Below, in pieces: positions 1-9,424 of a DNA stretch of 64,000 bases; the first letter of the stretch is position 1; every line of letters starts with the position of its first letter. The notes under the pieces were generated by a model, which saw only the letters and a program-made list of their open reading frames with translations, was not told the DNA's origin and made no database searches. The translations under genes and the position numbers were made by a program. The stretch comes from Ypsolopha sequella. Taxonomy: Eukaryota > Arthropoda > Insecta > Lepidoptera > Ypsolophidae. The DNA lies in assembly GCA_934047225.1 (NCBI GenBank), contig CAKOHE010000103.1, positions 248,001 through 312,000 of the forward strand, given 5' to 3'.

Positions 1-1
1 G

Positions 2-64
2 GATGTGGAAGAGGCGAAAGAGGTGTGTCTGAATCGTAGCAGATGGAAATTTGTAGTCTTCTGA
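2..64 (+). pseudogene. LINE ORF2 C-terminal end (partial)
   Basis: A frame open from the window edge encodes about 20 residues ending ...NRSRWKFVVF and a TGA at 62-64. A short charged helix followed by an R-x-x-W motif just before the stop is typical of the C-terminus of non-LTR retrotransposon reverse transcriptases. The rest of the element lies outside the window. The AT-rich stretch after the stop would be its 3' UTR. The family cannot be assigned from so few residues. Confidence 0.45.
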
Positions 65-575
65 GAGACAGGCGTGAGTATATTTATGTATGTATGTTAT
101 GAAATCAAATAAATATACTATGAACCAGCTACAACATTCGATCTCGGCCGTCCTCCGTCCTTAGCCAGTACCTACGACCTTATCTGTCTTCTCTTATCTG
201 TTTATTACAAAATAGACTATAAACTATAATATCGCTATTGTAATAGTGAGGCTCTTTGTTTGGCGTATTGTAAATTATGGCGTATCATTATATATGAAAA
301 CGAAGGTCTTTCAACAAAAAGTTAAAATAGGTGCGACGACGATCGCAGCGAGGAAGAACGTGTTAGGTTTACATGTTAATAAATTTGGGAAGCCGAGCGA
401 AGCGGAGTGGAGTGATGCGACCCCTGTACTTTAAACAGAATTCATGACATTCCTAGGCAGATAATGAAATGCCCAATTCTATGATGTGCCGAAAACATGT
501 AAGTTCAAAAGCATCGTTTTAAAAAAATCATGTGTCTACCATTTGGGTGGCTAAGGTTCTGAGACTGATCTCCAT
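65..575. other. Non-coding stretch with a repeat fragment
   Basis: No gene is visible. The part at 380-415 (gggaagccgagcgaagcgg) resembles, in inverted orientation, a stretch at about 4400-4445, so a short interspersed repeat is present in both. The remainder is unrecognised AT-rich sequence. Confidence 0.4.
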
Positions 576-1194
576 GCGGTTTAGCAGCTGATTGTGAAAA
601 ACCCGCCTTTTTCTAATTAGTCGAAACAGAATATAATAAACTTATACTCTAAATTTCTTTAATAGTTCCTTAACAAAACCTTTTTAGGGTTCCGTACCCA
701 AAGGATAACCAACGGGACCCTATTACTAAGACTTCGCTGTCCGTCTGTCTGTCCGTCTGTCTGTCCGTCTGTCACCAGGCTGTATCTCATGAACCGTGAT
801 AATTAGACAGTTGAAATTTTCACAGATGATGTATTTCTGTTGCCGCTATAACAACAAATACAAAAAAATAGAATAAAATAAGTATTTAAGGGGGCTCCTA
901 TACAACAGACATGTTTTTTGCCGTTTTTATAGATAATGGTACGGAACCCTTCGTGCGCGAGTCTGACTCGCACTTGGTTGGTTTTATGTACCTTTTTATA
1001 ACTTTAAAATTCTAATTTACAGAATCCAATGGAAACTTTGCGATGACAGTTTACAATTGGTTTACACAATACATAGGTAATGAATGAGGTTTTGTGGTTT
1101 TGTTAAGGAACTACTAAGTATATTTTGAATATAAGTGTTCTTTTTCGATTAATTAGAAAAAGGCGGGTTTTTCACAATCCGGCTGCTAAACCGC
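576..1194. mobile_element. Foldback element with ~100-bp terminal inverted repeats
   Basis: The left arm (576-679) and right arm (1097-1194) are near-perfect reverse complements, beginning GCGGTTTAGCAGC and containing the AAACCCGCCTTTTTC block. There is no coding capacity, so this is a MITE or foldback element. Its centre is occupied by a different interspersed repeat (about 686-983), which makes it a nested insertion. A target duplication was not clear. Confidence 0.75.
686..983 (+). repeat. Interspersed repeat bounded by AGGGTTCCGTACC
   Basis: It starts AGGGTTCCGTACC and carries the inverse GGTACGGAACCCT at 938-950, followed by TTCGTGCGCGAGTC and an ACTCGCACTTGG tail. A CTGTCCGT/CTGTCTGT microsatellite lies at 730-772. 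This layout is a very common dispersed repeat in moth and butterfly genomes. It is non-coding and sits inside the foldback element 576-1194. Confidence 0.7.
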
Positions 1195-1644
1195 TCTTGA
1201 GTTTATCTTTCATATTCTCAATTTGCCGGCATGATTCTTTCTAGGGCGGCCCGTGTAGAGCTCTTCGTACAAAAGGAAACAATTCGATGGTCTCAACATT
1301 TACTGCTCCAGTTTCATAACAATGCACATGACACAAAGCGTCCACAAGCACAAAGTTCACTGATGTGACGACTTCCCGAACTTCCTGTTGGATAGTTCAC
1401 AACACTGCACCATCTATGAGAAGTTAGCTAACTATATTATCAAATGTGTACTTGTCTACATTGTAATATTTTTTTTTACTTCAGAAATATTTTAACTTAT
1501 TATAAACCAACTCAAGGTTTAACACAAGCGTTTACATTATTAAGGTGTTTATGGTATTATGGTACACAAGGCACAAAATAGATACAGTACCACAGAATAA
1601 AATACTACGCTAGTACTACCAGAAGGCCGACCCGGCGACGCGAC
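1195..1644. other. Non-coding stretch, nothing recognised
   Basis: AT-rich, with no open frame of note, no clear terminal repeats and no similarity noticed to other parts of the window. Confidence 0.4.
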
Positions 1645-1647
1645 AGA

Positions 1648-2030
1648 GCGAAAACAGACGCACACATGCATAGACGCGTACGTATGATGATGTCGGCAGA
1701 ATTTCGTATTGGCATTCGACCGACTTCATCCGAGATCGTCGTATTTTTTTTTTATATATATCTTTATTAATCCCGATTACAATGAATCTTAACCTAAACT
1801 ATATAGCCACTAGCGAAAGCCAATTGGCTTATCTGTAGTGGCGAGTACATAAGTTTAAAAAAAGTAATAAATAAACAATCAAAAACCGCACGAAACGAAA
1901 CAGAGCAAGTCGGTTTTAATTTATACTATATTTTTACCTGAATTTTCAACTAGGAAATCTTTTATCTTATATTTATACTTATCACTACTAATAACGTACG
2001 CGTCTATGTGTGCGTGTGCCTGTTTTCGCT
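1648..2030. repeat. Inverted-repeat pair flanking a LINE-like 3' fragment
   Basis: The block at about 1648-1687 (gcgaaaacagacgcacacat and onward) recurs as its reverse complement at about 1990-2030. Between them, from 1745, lies a poly-T run and a stretch resembling a LINE 3' end in reverse orientation. The simplest reading is a foldback element that received a LINE fragment. Confidence 0.5.
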
Positions 2031-2069
2031 AGTTATGCGGAGTAAATCTTCTGTAAGTGGATATTTTGT

Positions 2070-2363
2070 GCCGAAGGGTGCTAAAAGGACTTCACTAAAC
2101 AGCTTTTGCTGTCTATCCGCCTGTCCATCCGACTGTCACAGCGGTCTACTCTACTACAGCTTCTGCCATAATATATTATGTAGCCAGTTGAAATTTTCAC
2201 ACAATACGTGTTACTATGGCTTCTATCTCATTTGCGAGTCGGGCTCGCGCACAAGAGTTCCGTACAATCACACAAAAAGGGTACAAAACACTAAAATATC
2301 ATGGTAAATAACAACAACATTAATCTTTGTGCGCGAGTCCGACTCGCGCTTGGTCGGTTTTTT
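2070..2363 (+). repeat. Second, degraded copy of the AGGGTTCCGTACC-type repeat
   Basis: It shares with 686-983 the GTCTATCCGCCTGTCCATCC-like block, the phrase TTGAAATTTTCACA, and the GTGCGCGAGTCCGACTCGCG / CTTGGTCGG tail at 2330-2357. It is more diverged, and the internal part is rearranged. Confidence 0.6.
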
Positions 2364-2490
2364 AGGACGTGGCCTGTATTCAATTGAATACAATAGTTAC
2401 GTAGATTTCATTATTAGCTAAATAAATCCAATATGAATAACTGAGTTCGTGAGTTTCGAAGGCGCCATGACTCTCCGTATAAATACCTCT

Positions 2491-2638
2491 TTTGGATTAG
2501 AGCAATGTATAACAATAGCTTCAAAATATTGGATTTTCCATAAAAGTGAAATCAGAATAATAAATTAAAAGTTCTAATTTCACTCTTATGGAAAATCCAA
2601 TATTTTGAAGCTATTGTTATACATTGCTCTAATCCAAA
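2491..2638. repeat. Hairpin-forming palindromic element, copy 1
   Basis: The left arm begins TTTGGATTAGAGCAATG and the right arm ends CATTGCTCTAATCCAAA. The arms are about 60-65 nt with very few mismatches around a short AATAATAAATTAAAA loop. It is non-coding. A transcript of either strand would form a long hairpin. It shares its core and loop with copy 2 just downstream. Confidence 0.85.
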
Positions 2639-2670
2639 AGTTGTATTTTGGCCGTTATAGTTATTTCTTT

Positions 2671-2798
2671 AATGATGTTATGGTAGCTTCAAAATAGTAT
2701 GGATTTACTATAAGAGTGAAATTAGAATAATAAATTAAAAGTTCTAATTTCACTCTTATAGAAAATCCATATTATTTTGAAGCTACCATAACATCATT
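2671..2798. repeat. Hairpin-forming palindromic element, copy 2
   Basis: The arms start AATGATGTTATGGTAGC and end GCTACCATAACATCATT. The loop and the inner ~45 nt of the arms match copy 1 (2491-2638), while the outer arm sequence differs. The flanks after both copies (2611-2674 and about 2830-2890) are also alike, so the pair probably arose by local duplication followed by divergence. Confidence 0.85.
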
Positions 2799-3107
2799 AA
2801 AAATGCGTTTATGCATATAGGTAGCAAACTATTGTTATACATTGCTCTTATCTAAGAGTTGTACTTTAGCCGTTATAATTATTTCTTAATATTTTGTAAC
2901 AAATACGAAGAATCGACCCTTCATCACGTTTGGTGGATGTCTTGGGTGACCGAACTGGCTTAGCGCTTTCCTCGGGCAGAGGATCAGTCTGGCCATCCGA
3001 AGAAGTAACGTTGCCAGTATTCTGGGCACCCTACCGGGGGCAGCACCGAGTTTTTTATTTATATTTTCATAATATTTTTTGATATTTTTCTGTCTTCTTC
3101 TTCTTGT

Positions 3108-3345
3108 CGTGTAGTTAGTAGCCAACCTGGTGTCAGAGTTTTTCAGGTCTCTGAAATGGCTTAACGAATAACGACCTTTCGATATCAGCTTTACGTGCTT
3201 TCCGATGCACAGAGGGACTTAGATGTAAATATATACCACTAATGGTCACCCATCCAAGGACTGACCATGCCAAGCGTTGCTTAACCGCAGATCATAACCG
3301 ATCACAGGGCCGCACGCAGATACAGGCACAGCCAGGTTTTTCTCT
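3108..3345 (-). repeat. 5S rRNA-derived SINE (minus strand)
   Basis: Read on the minus strand, 3300-3244 contains GGTTAAGCAACGC, GGTCAGTCCTTGGATGGG and TGACC. This is the internal promoter region of 5S rRNA as found in SINE3-type elements. Downstream come an element-specific body (TTTCAGAGACCTGAAAAA, CTGACACCAGGTTGGC) and a TACTAACTACACGAC end. The same body appears on the plus strand at about 50100-50180. It is not a functional 5S gene, because both ends are diverged. Confidence 0.75.
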
Positions 3346-3656
3346 GTAATTGTTATATTATGTTGATTGCATAGATTTTCATTACTAAGTTATTTTATAG
3401 AATTAGTTTAGTTTTTATTGTTTTATTTATGAACAGAAAGTTAATTTCTAGTAAGGAAATTAAGAAGAGATACAATCCCTCTCATCTCCCCCCTCTTCCT
3501 TTAAGAAATACAGTGCTTGCCTCGCTCCCAGTAGGGGGGCGTAGGAGCGGACCGCCCTGGGCGCCGGCATCAGGAGGTCGGCAAGATTGCCCGTTTTTGT
3601 GCTATACAAGAGACAAAATTGATAAGATCAAGACGAACAAGAAAGATTAAAAAAAA
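3346..3656. other. Non-coding stretch with a short GC-rich block
   Basis: A GC-rich block at 3515-3595 interrupts AT-rich sequence and gives a 73-codon open frame with no recognisable protein features. It is probably another repeat fragment. Confidence 0.35.
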
Positions 3657-4215
3657 TGGCTAGCGATATCGCTGCTGATGCTCACTTAACTTATGACAAT
3701 CGGTTAAGGCAAGAATTGTTCGAATCGGTGGACAGAGTTATACAAGAAATAAAGACCAGCTTAAAGCAAATGCACTAGCTGGATGTCAAGTACTTTTTTC
3801 TTACACCAACTAACTAACTGAACCCAGAATACAAGTGTAAGTTCGGAGAAGAGCACTGTGACATCGATATGGACGGGATCGAAATTCAGAGGGAGAGGCT
3901 ACGCAATTTCGTTGCTTTGGCTGATGCTAAACCTCAAGACAACGTCATGAAAGGATCGCTCGAGCTTTTAGAATTTATTCAGAATGGATCTAGGATATTT
4001 GCATACCTAAAATCGTGATCATGATTTGAATCTTTTAAACTACAGCTATCAGTGTTGCTTCATGTTCTCAAAGCTGAATTTAATATAAAATTACTTGAAT
4101 ACCATGAACTCGATAAGATTGAATGATTTGGCCATTTTGTCAATCGAACAAAGTGTGACGGACGATATATACTTTGACGAAGTAATAAATGAATGCCCGA
4201 AAAGTTATATTTTAG
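3657..4215 (+). pseudogene. hAT-like transposase relic (ZMYM/DUF4371 type)
   Basis: An ATG at 3657 opens a frame with residues like RQELFESVDRVIQEIKTSL, ending at a TAG after about 40 codons. Shifted frames then give DIDMDGIE, ALADAKPQDNVM and LLEFIQN. Further on come MNSIRLNDLAILSIEQ and YFDEVINE. The order and the phrase R-L-N-x-L-A-x-L-S-I-E followed by (F/Y)-(D/N)-x-V-I-(D/N)-(E/K) are characteristic of the C-terminal part of hAT-family transposases and their ZMYM-like relatives. Stops and frameshifts show it is dead. Assignment is by motif memory only. Confidence 0.6.
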
Positions 4216-5319
4216 ACTTATACTAGACGTGATTTTTATATTGTAATACATTTGAAACATAGACGTATATACTACAAGGTTTTGAAATAAATATTTTTTG
4301 CTCAGTTCTTTCATATGATTACATTTTTCTCACCAACACCAACATCATTATTGTTATGGCGGCAAATTATGATTCTGCCCCGGGCGACGATGGCCCACGC
4401 TACGCCGCTGCTCGCTCCGTTTTGCTTCACTCGGCTCCCGAATTCATGGCAACCCAACACGCTCCTCTAAGCTTCGCTCGTCATTTCACAAATCATGCGG
4501 CAAGATACTAGTAAAAATCTGTAACGTTCCAATTTATAACTTCACTGATTGCGTCCAGTGAAATTATAATTTCACTGAAATCGGGCTGATTTCACGGCTC
4601 TGGCAATAACCTGAAAAAATTACCTATAGTTATACATTTTTATTTACTTATTTTAGAGTAAGGTTATTTTTCTATCTTGAAACTTATTCTCGGAGAAAAG
4701 CCATAAATTTCGCAATAAATCATGTTCGAGGACCAGTACACACATATGCAGCGACGACAGCGCCATATAAGGCGTGAAATACAAACAAAGCATTTGAGCG
4801 TTCATTTGTGCAGATTTCTAGCTAAAGTGTATTCAAGAACAGCCGGAAAATCAGTCCATGACCTTTGCGCATTTTGTACTGGACCCTGTACCACGAAACG
4901 CAGTAATTTGCATCAAGCGATATAAAGATTGTATGGCGAGATTGACGTATCGTTTTCTTTGGACGCGTATCAATTAGATACAAAATTCTGAAGAGTCTAA
5001 TAGATCCCAGTGGAGAAATTTGATTAATCGCTGCCCCATGATAGTCACAAATACGGGTCGAGCCTCGTTCTAAATGTATTATTCCCAGAGAATTTGTAAC
5101 TAATTAATCTTTCTTTATTTTTCTAATATAATAATATAATTCTTTATTATATAAGGCGAGTTTAATAGCTAACCATTAGTATTTTCTACCAGCTAAGCAT
5201 TCTACTGATGATATTTAGAGTTTCCTAATCGATGGATTTTCTGATAAATCAATAAATATTAACTAAAAATTTGTTCCCGTATTCATGTTATAAAATGGTA
5301 ACTTAATTGTTTGTTTCAG
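4216..5319. other. Intergenic or intronic stretch upstream of the membrane-protein exon
   Basis: It contains a GC-richer block at 4377-4450 shared with 380-415. A 67-codon open frame at 4722-4925 has no recognised family. The rest is AT-rich. If the host gene at 5320 has upstream exons, part of this is probably intron. Confidence 0.35.
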
Positions 5320-7301
5320 TGTCTCCGGAATCCATAGTGGTGCCCATAGTGTCATGTATCTTCAGGTTCCCGCTACTGGCCCTCACCGTCATCTGCTGCC
5401 TCAGACGTAGAGCCAAGTTAGCCAGGTAACCTTATACAGGACATGTAGAACAAACACTGATGTAAAAGTACTGCTTTTGAGTTTCCTAAAAATATAATCA
5501 AAATGACGAACGTAAAAAAAGGCGGACGGAGTCGCAGCTAAGTAACTACTGAAGCATAGCAATGGCGGTGGTTTGTAAGTGCTGAGTGGACTTACTATGG
5601 AAATTGGCTTACTGTGTTGGAATTTGTGCCTTCCTGGGCTCGTGCGTACAAACGGGTCGGCTTACTAGAGGTGCTTCAGTTGTTTGTTAGCGAAACTCCG
5701 TCGGGATATTTTAAGGTCCGTGATTACAACAAAAAAATGCAATGAATTTCCAATATTTTGGAAATACAGGTGACGTGTCCGTATGGGTAGTGAAGAAGTT
5801 TTTGATCAGATAATACAGAATCAATAACCTTGGAATTTTTCTTGAGAGTTTATCCTAAAAAACCCCTACATCGATTTTAAATCCTTACGGGAACTTATTT
5901 ACGAGTACTTCCATCAAAGTCCGAAAAGCTACATTTGCTACGCAGAAATAACTACGATTTATACGTGGAGAAAAGTCATTAATCTTACCCGCACACACCA
6001 CGTCCATTTTGAAATGAAACACCTTTTGCCAAAACTTACACGTCTCACTCGTAAAACGTAAACCCTGGGTTTTGTGTTGTGTCACAGACTAAAGTGTTAA
6101 GAGATGAGTCGAATAGATTACTTTATTAATTCGGACTGTAAACTTTGAAGGAACTTTCCTGAACTTGGAAATTGACGGCTTTTAGATTTGCATGTTAAAG
6201 CCCTTATTTAGGGGGCTTTGATTGAGAAACTGAATATTCGACAGCTCCTAAATTAGCTGGATGTCTTCTGCGGAATGTAGTTTGGAGAGGCAGCTCGTGA
6301 TACGACGAGATTTGATTCTCAGTTGAGGTAAATATTGTCACGATTTGTGAATTACTCAACGATGCGCTTCCTATGCATCCAAACAGCCTTGCACTAATGC
6401 AGTTGTATGAATATTAGTTTAGGCTTACACGATCAATATAGCCGATTCTAAAGGGTTTATTTTTAGTTTTAGTGCTGTCAAAACTAAATTCTATTCATTG
6501 CAAAATAGTCCTTTCGTGTTAAGAATAGAAGCTAAATTGCTTTGAAAAAAATCAACTTTCGAAAGCACTAAAACTAAAATTAAAGCCTGCAGAATCGGCT
6601 TTATTATCAACATAATTTTTATTCCCGTTACCAGTGCAGGTGAAACTGTGGAATTTTTTTGTAACTACTATTATCTCGTTCTCCTGATAAGGCTACGTTC
6701 ACAAGAACGAAACACAACGTTGATTAATTTATATTATTATAACTTTATCTCCAGAGAGCGAGCGAGAAGACGCAACTGCGAACTGGACCGAGGAGAGCTT
6801 TCAGTAGTTCGACTATCACCTGTCAAGTCAAGAGCCCGAGCTGTCAGCCTGGTGCGGTCTCCGCGGCCCCAGCCGACCCTGGAGCTGGACACTGTGCTCG
6901 AGGAGAGATCAGACCCTGAACAAACTACGCTCTCACAGGTACTCCACAAGAACAGATTATCAATAACCTCTTTTTAAGTTCGTCTTGTCTTCCATGATTT
7001 TACATACAACTAGTAGAAATTAGTTTGTAAATTGTGCAACACCATTAAAGTCGTGTTCCAAACAAAAGAGCAGTCTATACAGATTGCCTTGCTTGCCTTG
7101 AAGTAATAGTTTTAGCCTGGCCTAACGAACTTATTTTGAAAGAGGTCAACTCCTTTTTTCAAGATGGACTGTCGAGATAACGATATGACGAATCTGTAGG
7201 TGGAGTTGACGCCAGACCGCGAGGTGGGCGCGATCCTGTTCAGCGCGGTGGGCACTATCGGCGCGGCGGCTGCAGTGACCGCCTGCGCACGGGACAGCTA
7301 G
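5320..7301 (+). CDS. Host-type single-pass membrane protein, three 3' exons
   Basis: Three exons join in frame. Exon A is 5320-5425 (acceptor TTGTTTCAG, donor GTAACC). Exon B is 6755-6938 (acceptor TATCTCCAG, donor GTACTC). Exon C starts at 7200 after CTGTAG. A to B is a phase-2 junction and B to C is phase 0. Exon A encodes a hydrophobic segment (VSCIFRFPLLALTVICCL) followed by RRRAK, a typical transmembrane helix with a stop-transfer signal. Exon B encodes an Arg/Ser/Pro-rich then acidic tail with repeated short R-(L/S)-S-P and V-R-S-P motifs. Exon C gives VELTPDREVGAI and an Ala/Gly-rich stretch, then TAG at 7299. High GC and third-position GC compared with the surroundings support real coding sequence. 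Upstream exons must exist but lie beyond what I can recognise. The product family is unknown to me. The frame continues after the TAG; see the next entry. Confidence 0.65.
6440..6603. mobile_element. MITE family A, copy 1
   Basis: A 164-bp element with terminal inverted repeats AGCCGATTCTAAAGG...GCAGAATCGGCT and an inner inverted block TTAGTTTTAGTGCT / AGCACTAAAACTAA. Other copies are at 11110 and 54997. It lies in the intron between the membrane-protein exons at 5320-5425 and 6755-6938. Confidence 0.8.
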
Positions 7302-7487
7302 CGCCGGGGCTCCACGCAGCTCGGGGCCAGGTCTCCGCTCTGGGCCGCGCTGACGTCACAGCCCCTCGACGAGGATGACGAAGACGCTACTCCTGACGAC
7401 AGCTAACACGAGGTCTTGGAGGAGCACGTCGTCGCTGACATCGGCGAGCGGATGAAGCTCTTCCTGGACATTCCCTTGCGATTTTAA
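7302..7487 (+). other. In-frame open extension past two stops of the membrane-protein gene
   Basis: After TAG at 7299-7301 the same frame runs 34 codons to TAA at 7404-7406, then 26 codons to TAA at 7485-7487. The first segment includes a strongly acidic DEDDEDATPDDS block. The second includes EVLEEHVVADIGERMK. GC content and codon choice are the same as before the first stop, and no frameshift occurs. Either the stops are nonsense changes in this allele or gene, or the first stop is read through. Confidence 0.5.
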
Positions 7488-9424
7488 TGACTCGTGTAGT
7501 GGACATTGCGCTTTTATTATCCGAATCATAGGTAAATTATAGGAATCATTTGTCTATGCCCGAACATAGTCTCGCGAATGCTTATAGAATTACATTAGCT
7601 ATAGAGATTCCTGCCAAAAAAGAATGCTAAAACTTTTTTTTTATTATTCGAATTCTAATTGAAAATAAGTAGGGAAAGCCAGCAAAACTCATATTAACTG
7701 CTTTTAGTTCGACGAGTAGTACTTAGAGCGTATCACATGGTATTCTAACTTATCATATCAACGAAAGTGCCACACACTCGGAGCAACGTATTTTTAGGTA
7801 CATAGAACCTAGATTGCAGAGTGCGGATTGGATTCGTATTAGATACAAAATATAAGGTTCGAGCAGATTCAATTGGAAAGGCTATCTTTGTTAGATTTGA
7901 GCATGCATTCACTTGTCCACCGCTCTGTTGAGTAAGAGTTTTGAACAAAATTACTGTCAAACATTTACATTTTTATAGTTTTCGAATGAGTCTTCATTTG
8001 TAAAGTACTTAGGTTGGTTTCGTATTCGTGAAGTACTAATTAAGAAAACTAATACTTAACCTACTCTAGAAACAATAGTAAGGCCAACAAAAAATATATT
8101 TTTGGCTCAGAATCAGTTTTCTAACAATCTTCTAGTAAAATCTTTGCGACACGTAAGCGTTCTCTGTAGAGCCAGGCAAAATTATCATATCCCTGACTAG
8201 AATTGTATAACATAAAGTAACGTAAATTTGTCGATTATTATTTTTTATCTAAAGGTAACGCACACATGTGTATGAGACTTGTGTACGCGATGAGACCACG
8301 AGACCAATCGAGACCTATTAGGTAGGCACTTAGACATACGAGTAGCTTAGACCTAGGCAAATGGATAACGATTTTACTAAATAAATACAATTGTAAATAA
8401 ATTAACTTCGCAGGAATGCAACCTGTTTATGTTTGTTGATGTTACGTATGATATAATAGAATTATATAAATTTATCACACAATTATATTTGTCACAGAAG
8501 ATGAGTAGAGTTAATGCACTCACCCCCTTAATGATATCTGTTTGTTATTATAAGCATTAGCTTCATCGAATTACGTAAGTACTTAATTCCATTTGTTGTT
8601 GAAATTATTTATGTCATATCTGCGTGTAATTTATCTAAACGCAATAAAATATTATGTTTCTTGCGAATTGATTGTTTATTAACAGTCTTTCCTTTATATT
8701 TAAGACCACGAAAAAGTCCTATCTGGAGAGAAAAGTTATTTACATCTTAGTTAAAGTTTTACATTTTGCATGATCAAAAGTAAATACAAACTTGCTGAGC
8801 CCTAAGGGAAATAATATTTTAGCAGAAAAAGTAATAAATCATCTTGATTCTTGTGAAAATTTATTTGGTTGCTTTATATTTTAGGGTTCCATAAGAAAAT
8901 GGAAATCCTTATAGCGATGCTTCGTTATGTTTGTCTGTTCGTGTTATAACTCATATAATAAAATTGTACCTAACTAAATTAAGGAAAAACTAAAATCTAA
9001 AAAAAAACCTAGAAGAAAAACTTAGCTATAAACTAAACCATATAAAATATTTTTTCCAAATCACCGCCGTCGATCGGCAGGGTCCCCAAAAGGCTGTGGA
9101 CTACATTAGCCCCTATAGTGAAGGATATAAGATAGGTACAAAGTCCAATGTGATGTCACTTCACCATAAATGCTCCTAGATAACGTATAGAAAGGGCGTA
9201 TGACACTACTCACAGATTAAAATGGATTATATACGTTATCTACGATTGTATACGGTTGTATACCAACTGTACGTGGGTGGAGGAATAACCATGGAGCCGA
9301 GAAAAAGAAAAGAATCATATTTCAAAATTATTTATAAATTTTGTTTTATGAAGCGTGCTTCTAATCCACAGTGCACTGCAGTGGTCCAAACAGCTTACCA
9401 TCCATGTTGAGGAAACCCGTAATA
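7488..9424. other. 3' flank and intergenic stretch
   Basis: It begins with the probable 3' UTR of the membrane-protein gene. A degraded AGGGTTCC-type repeat fragment is at 8882-8945. A GC-richer fragment at 9060-9130 (CCGCCGTCGATCGGCAGGG) looks like a repeat piece but was not identified. No open frame looks coding. Confidence 0.4.

Noticed and set aside
3429..3650. 73-codon ORF with a Pro/Gly-rich middle
   Set aside because: The composition follows a short GC-rich repeat-like block. No family features.
4722..4925. 67-codon ORF as an upstream exon of the membrane protein
   Set aside because: No acceptor or donor in the right place and no coding-like composition.
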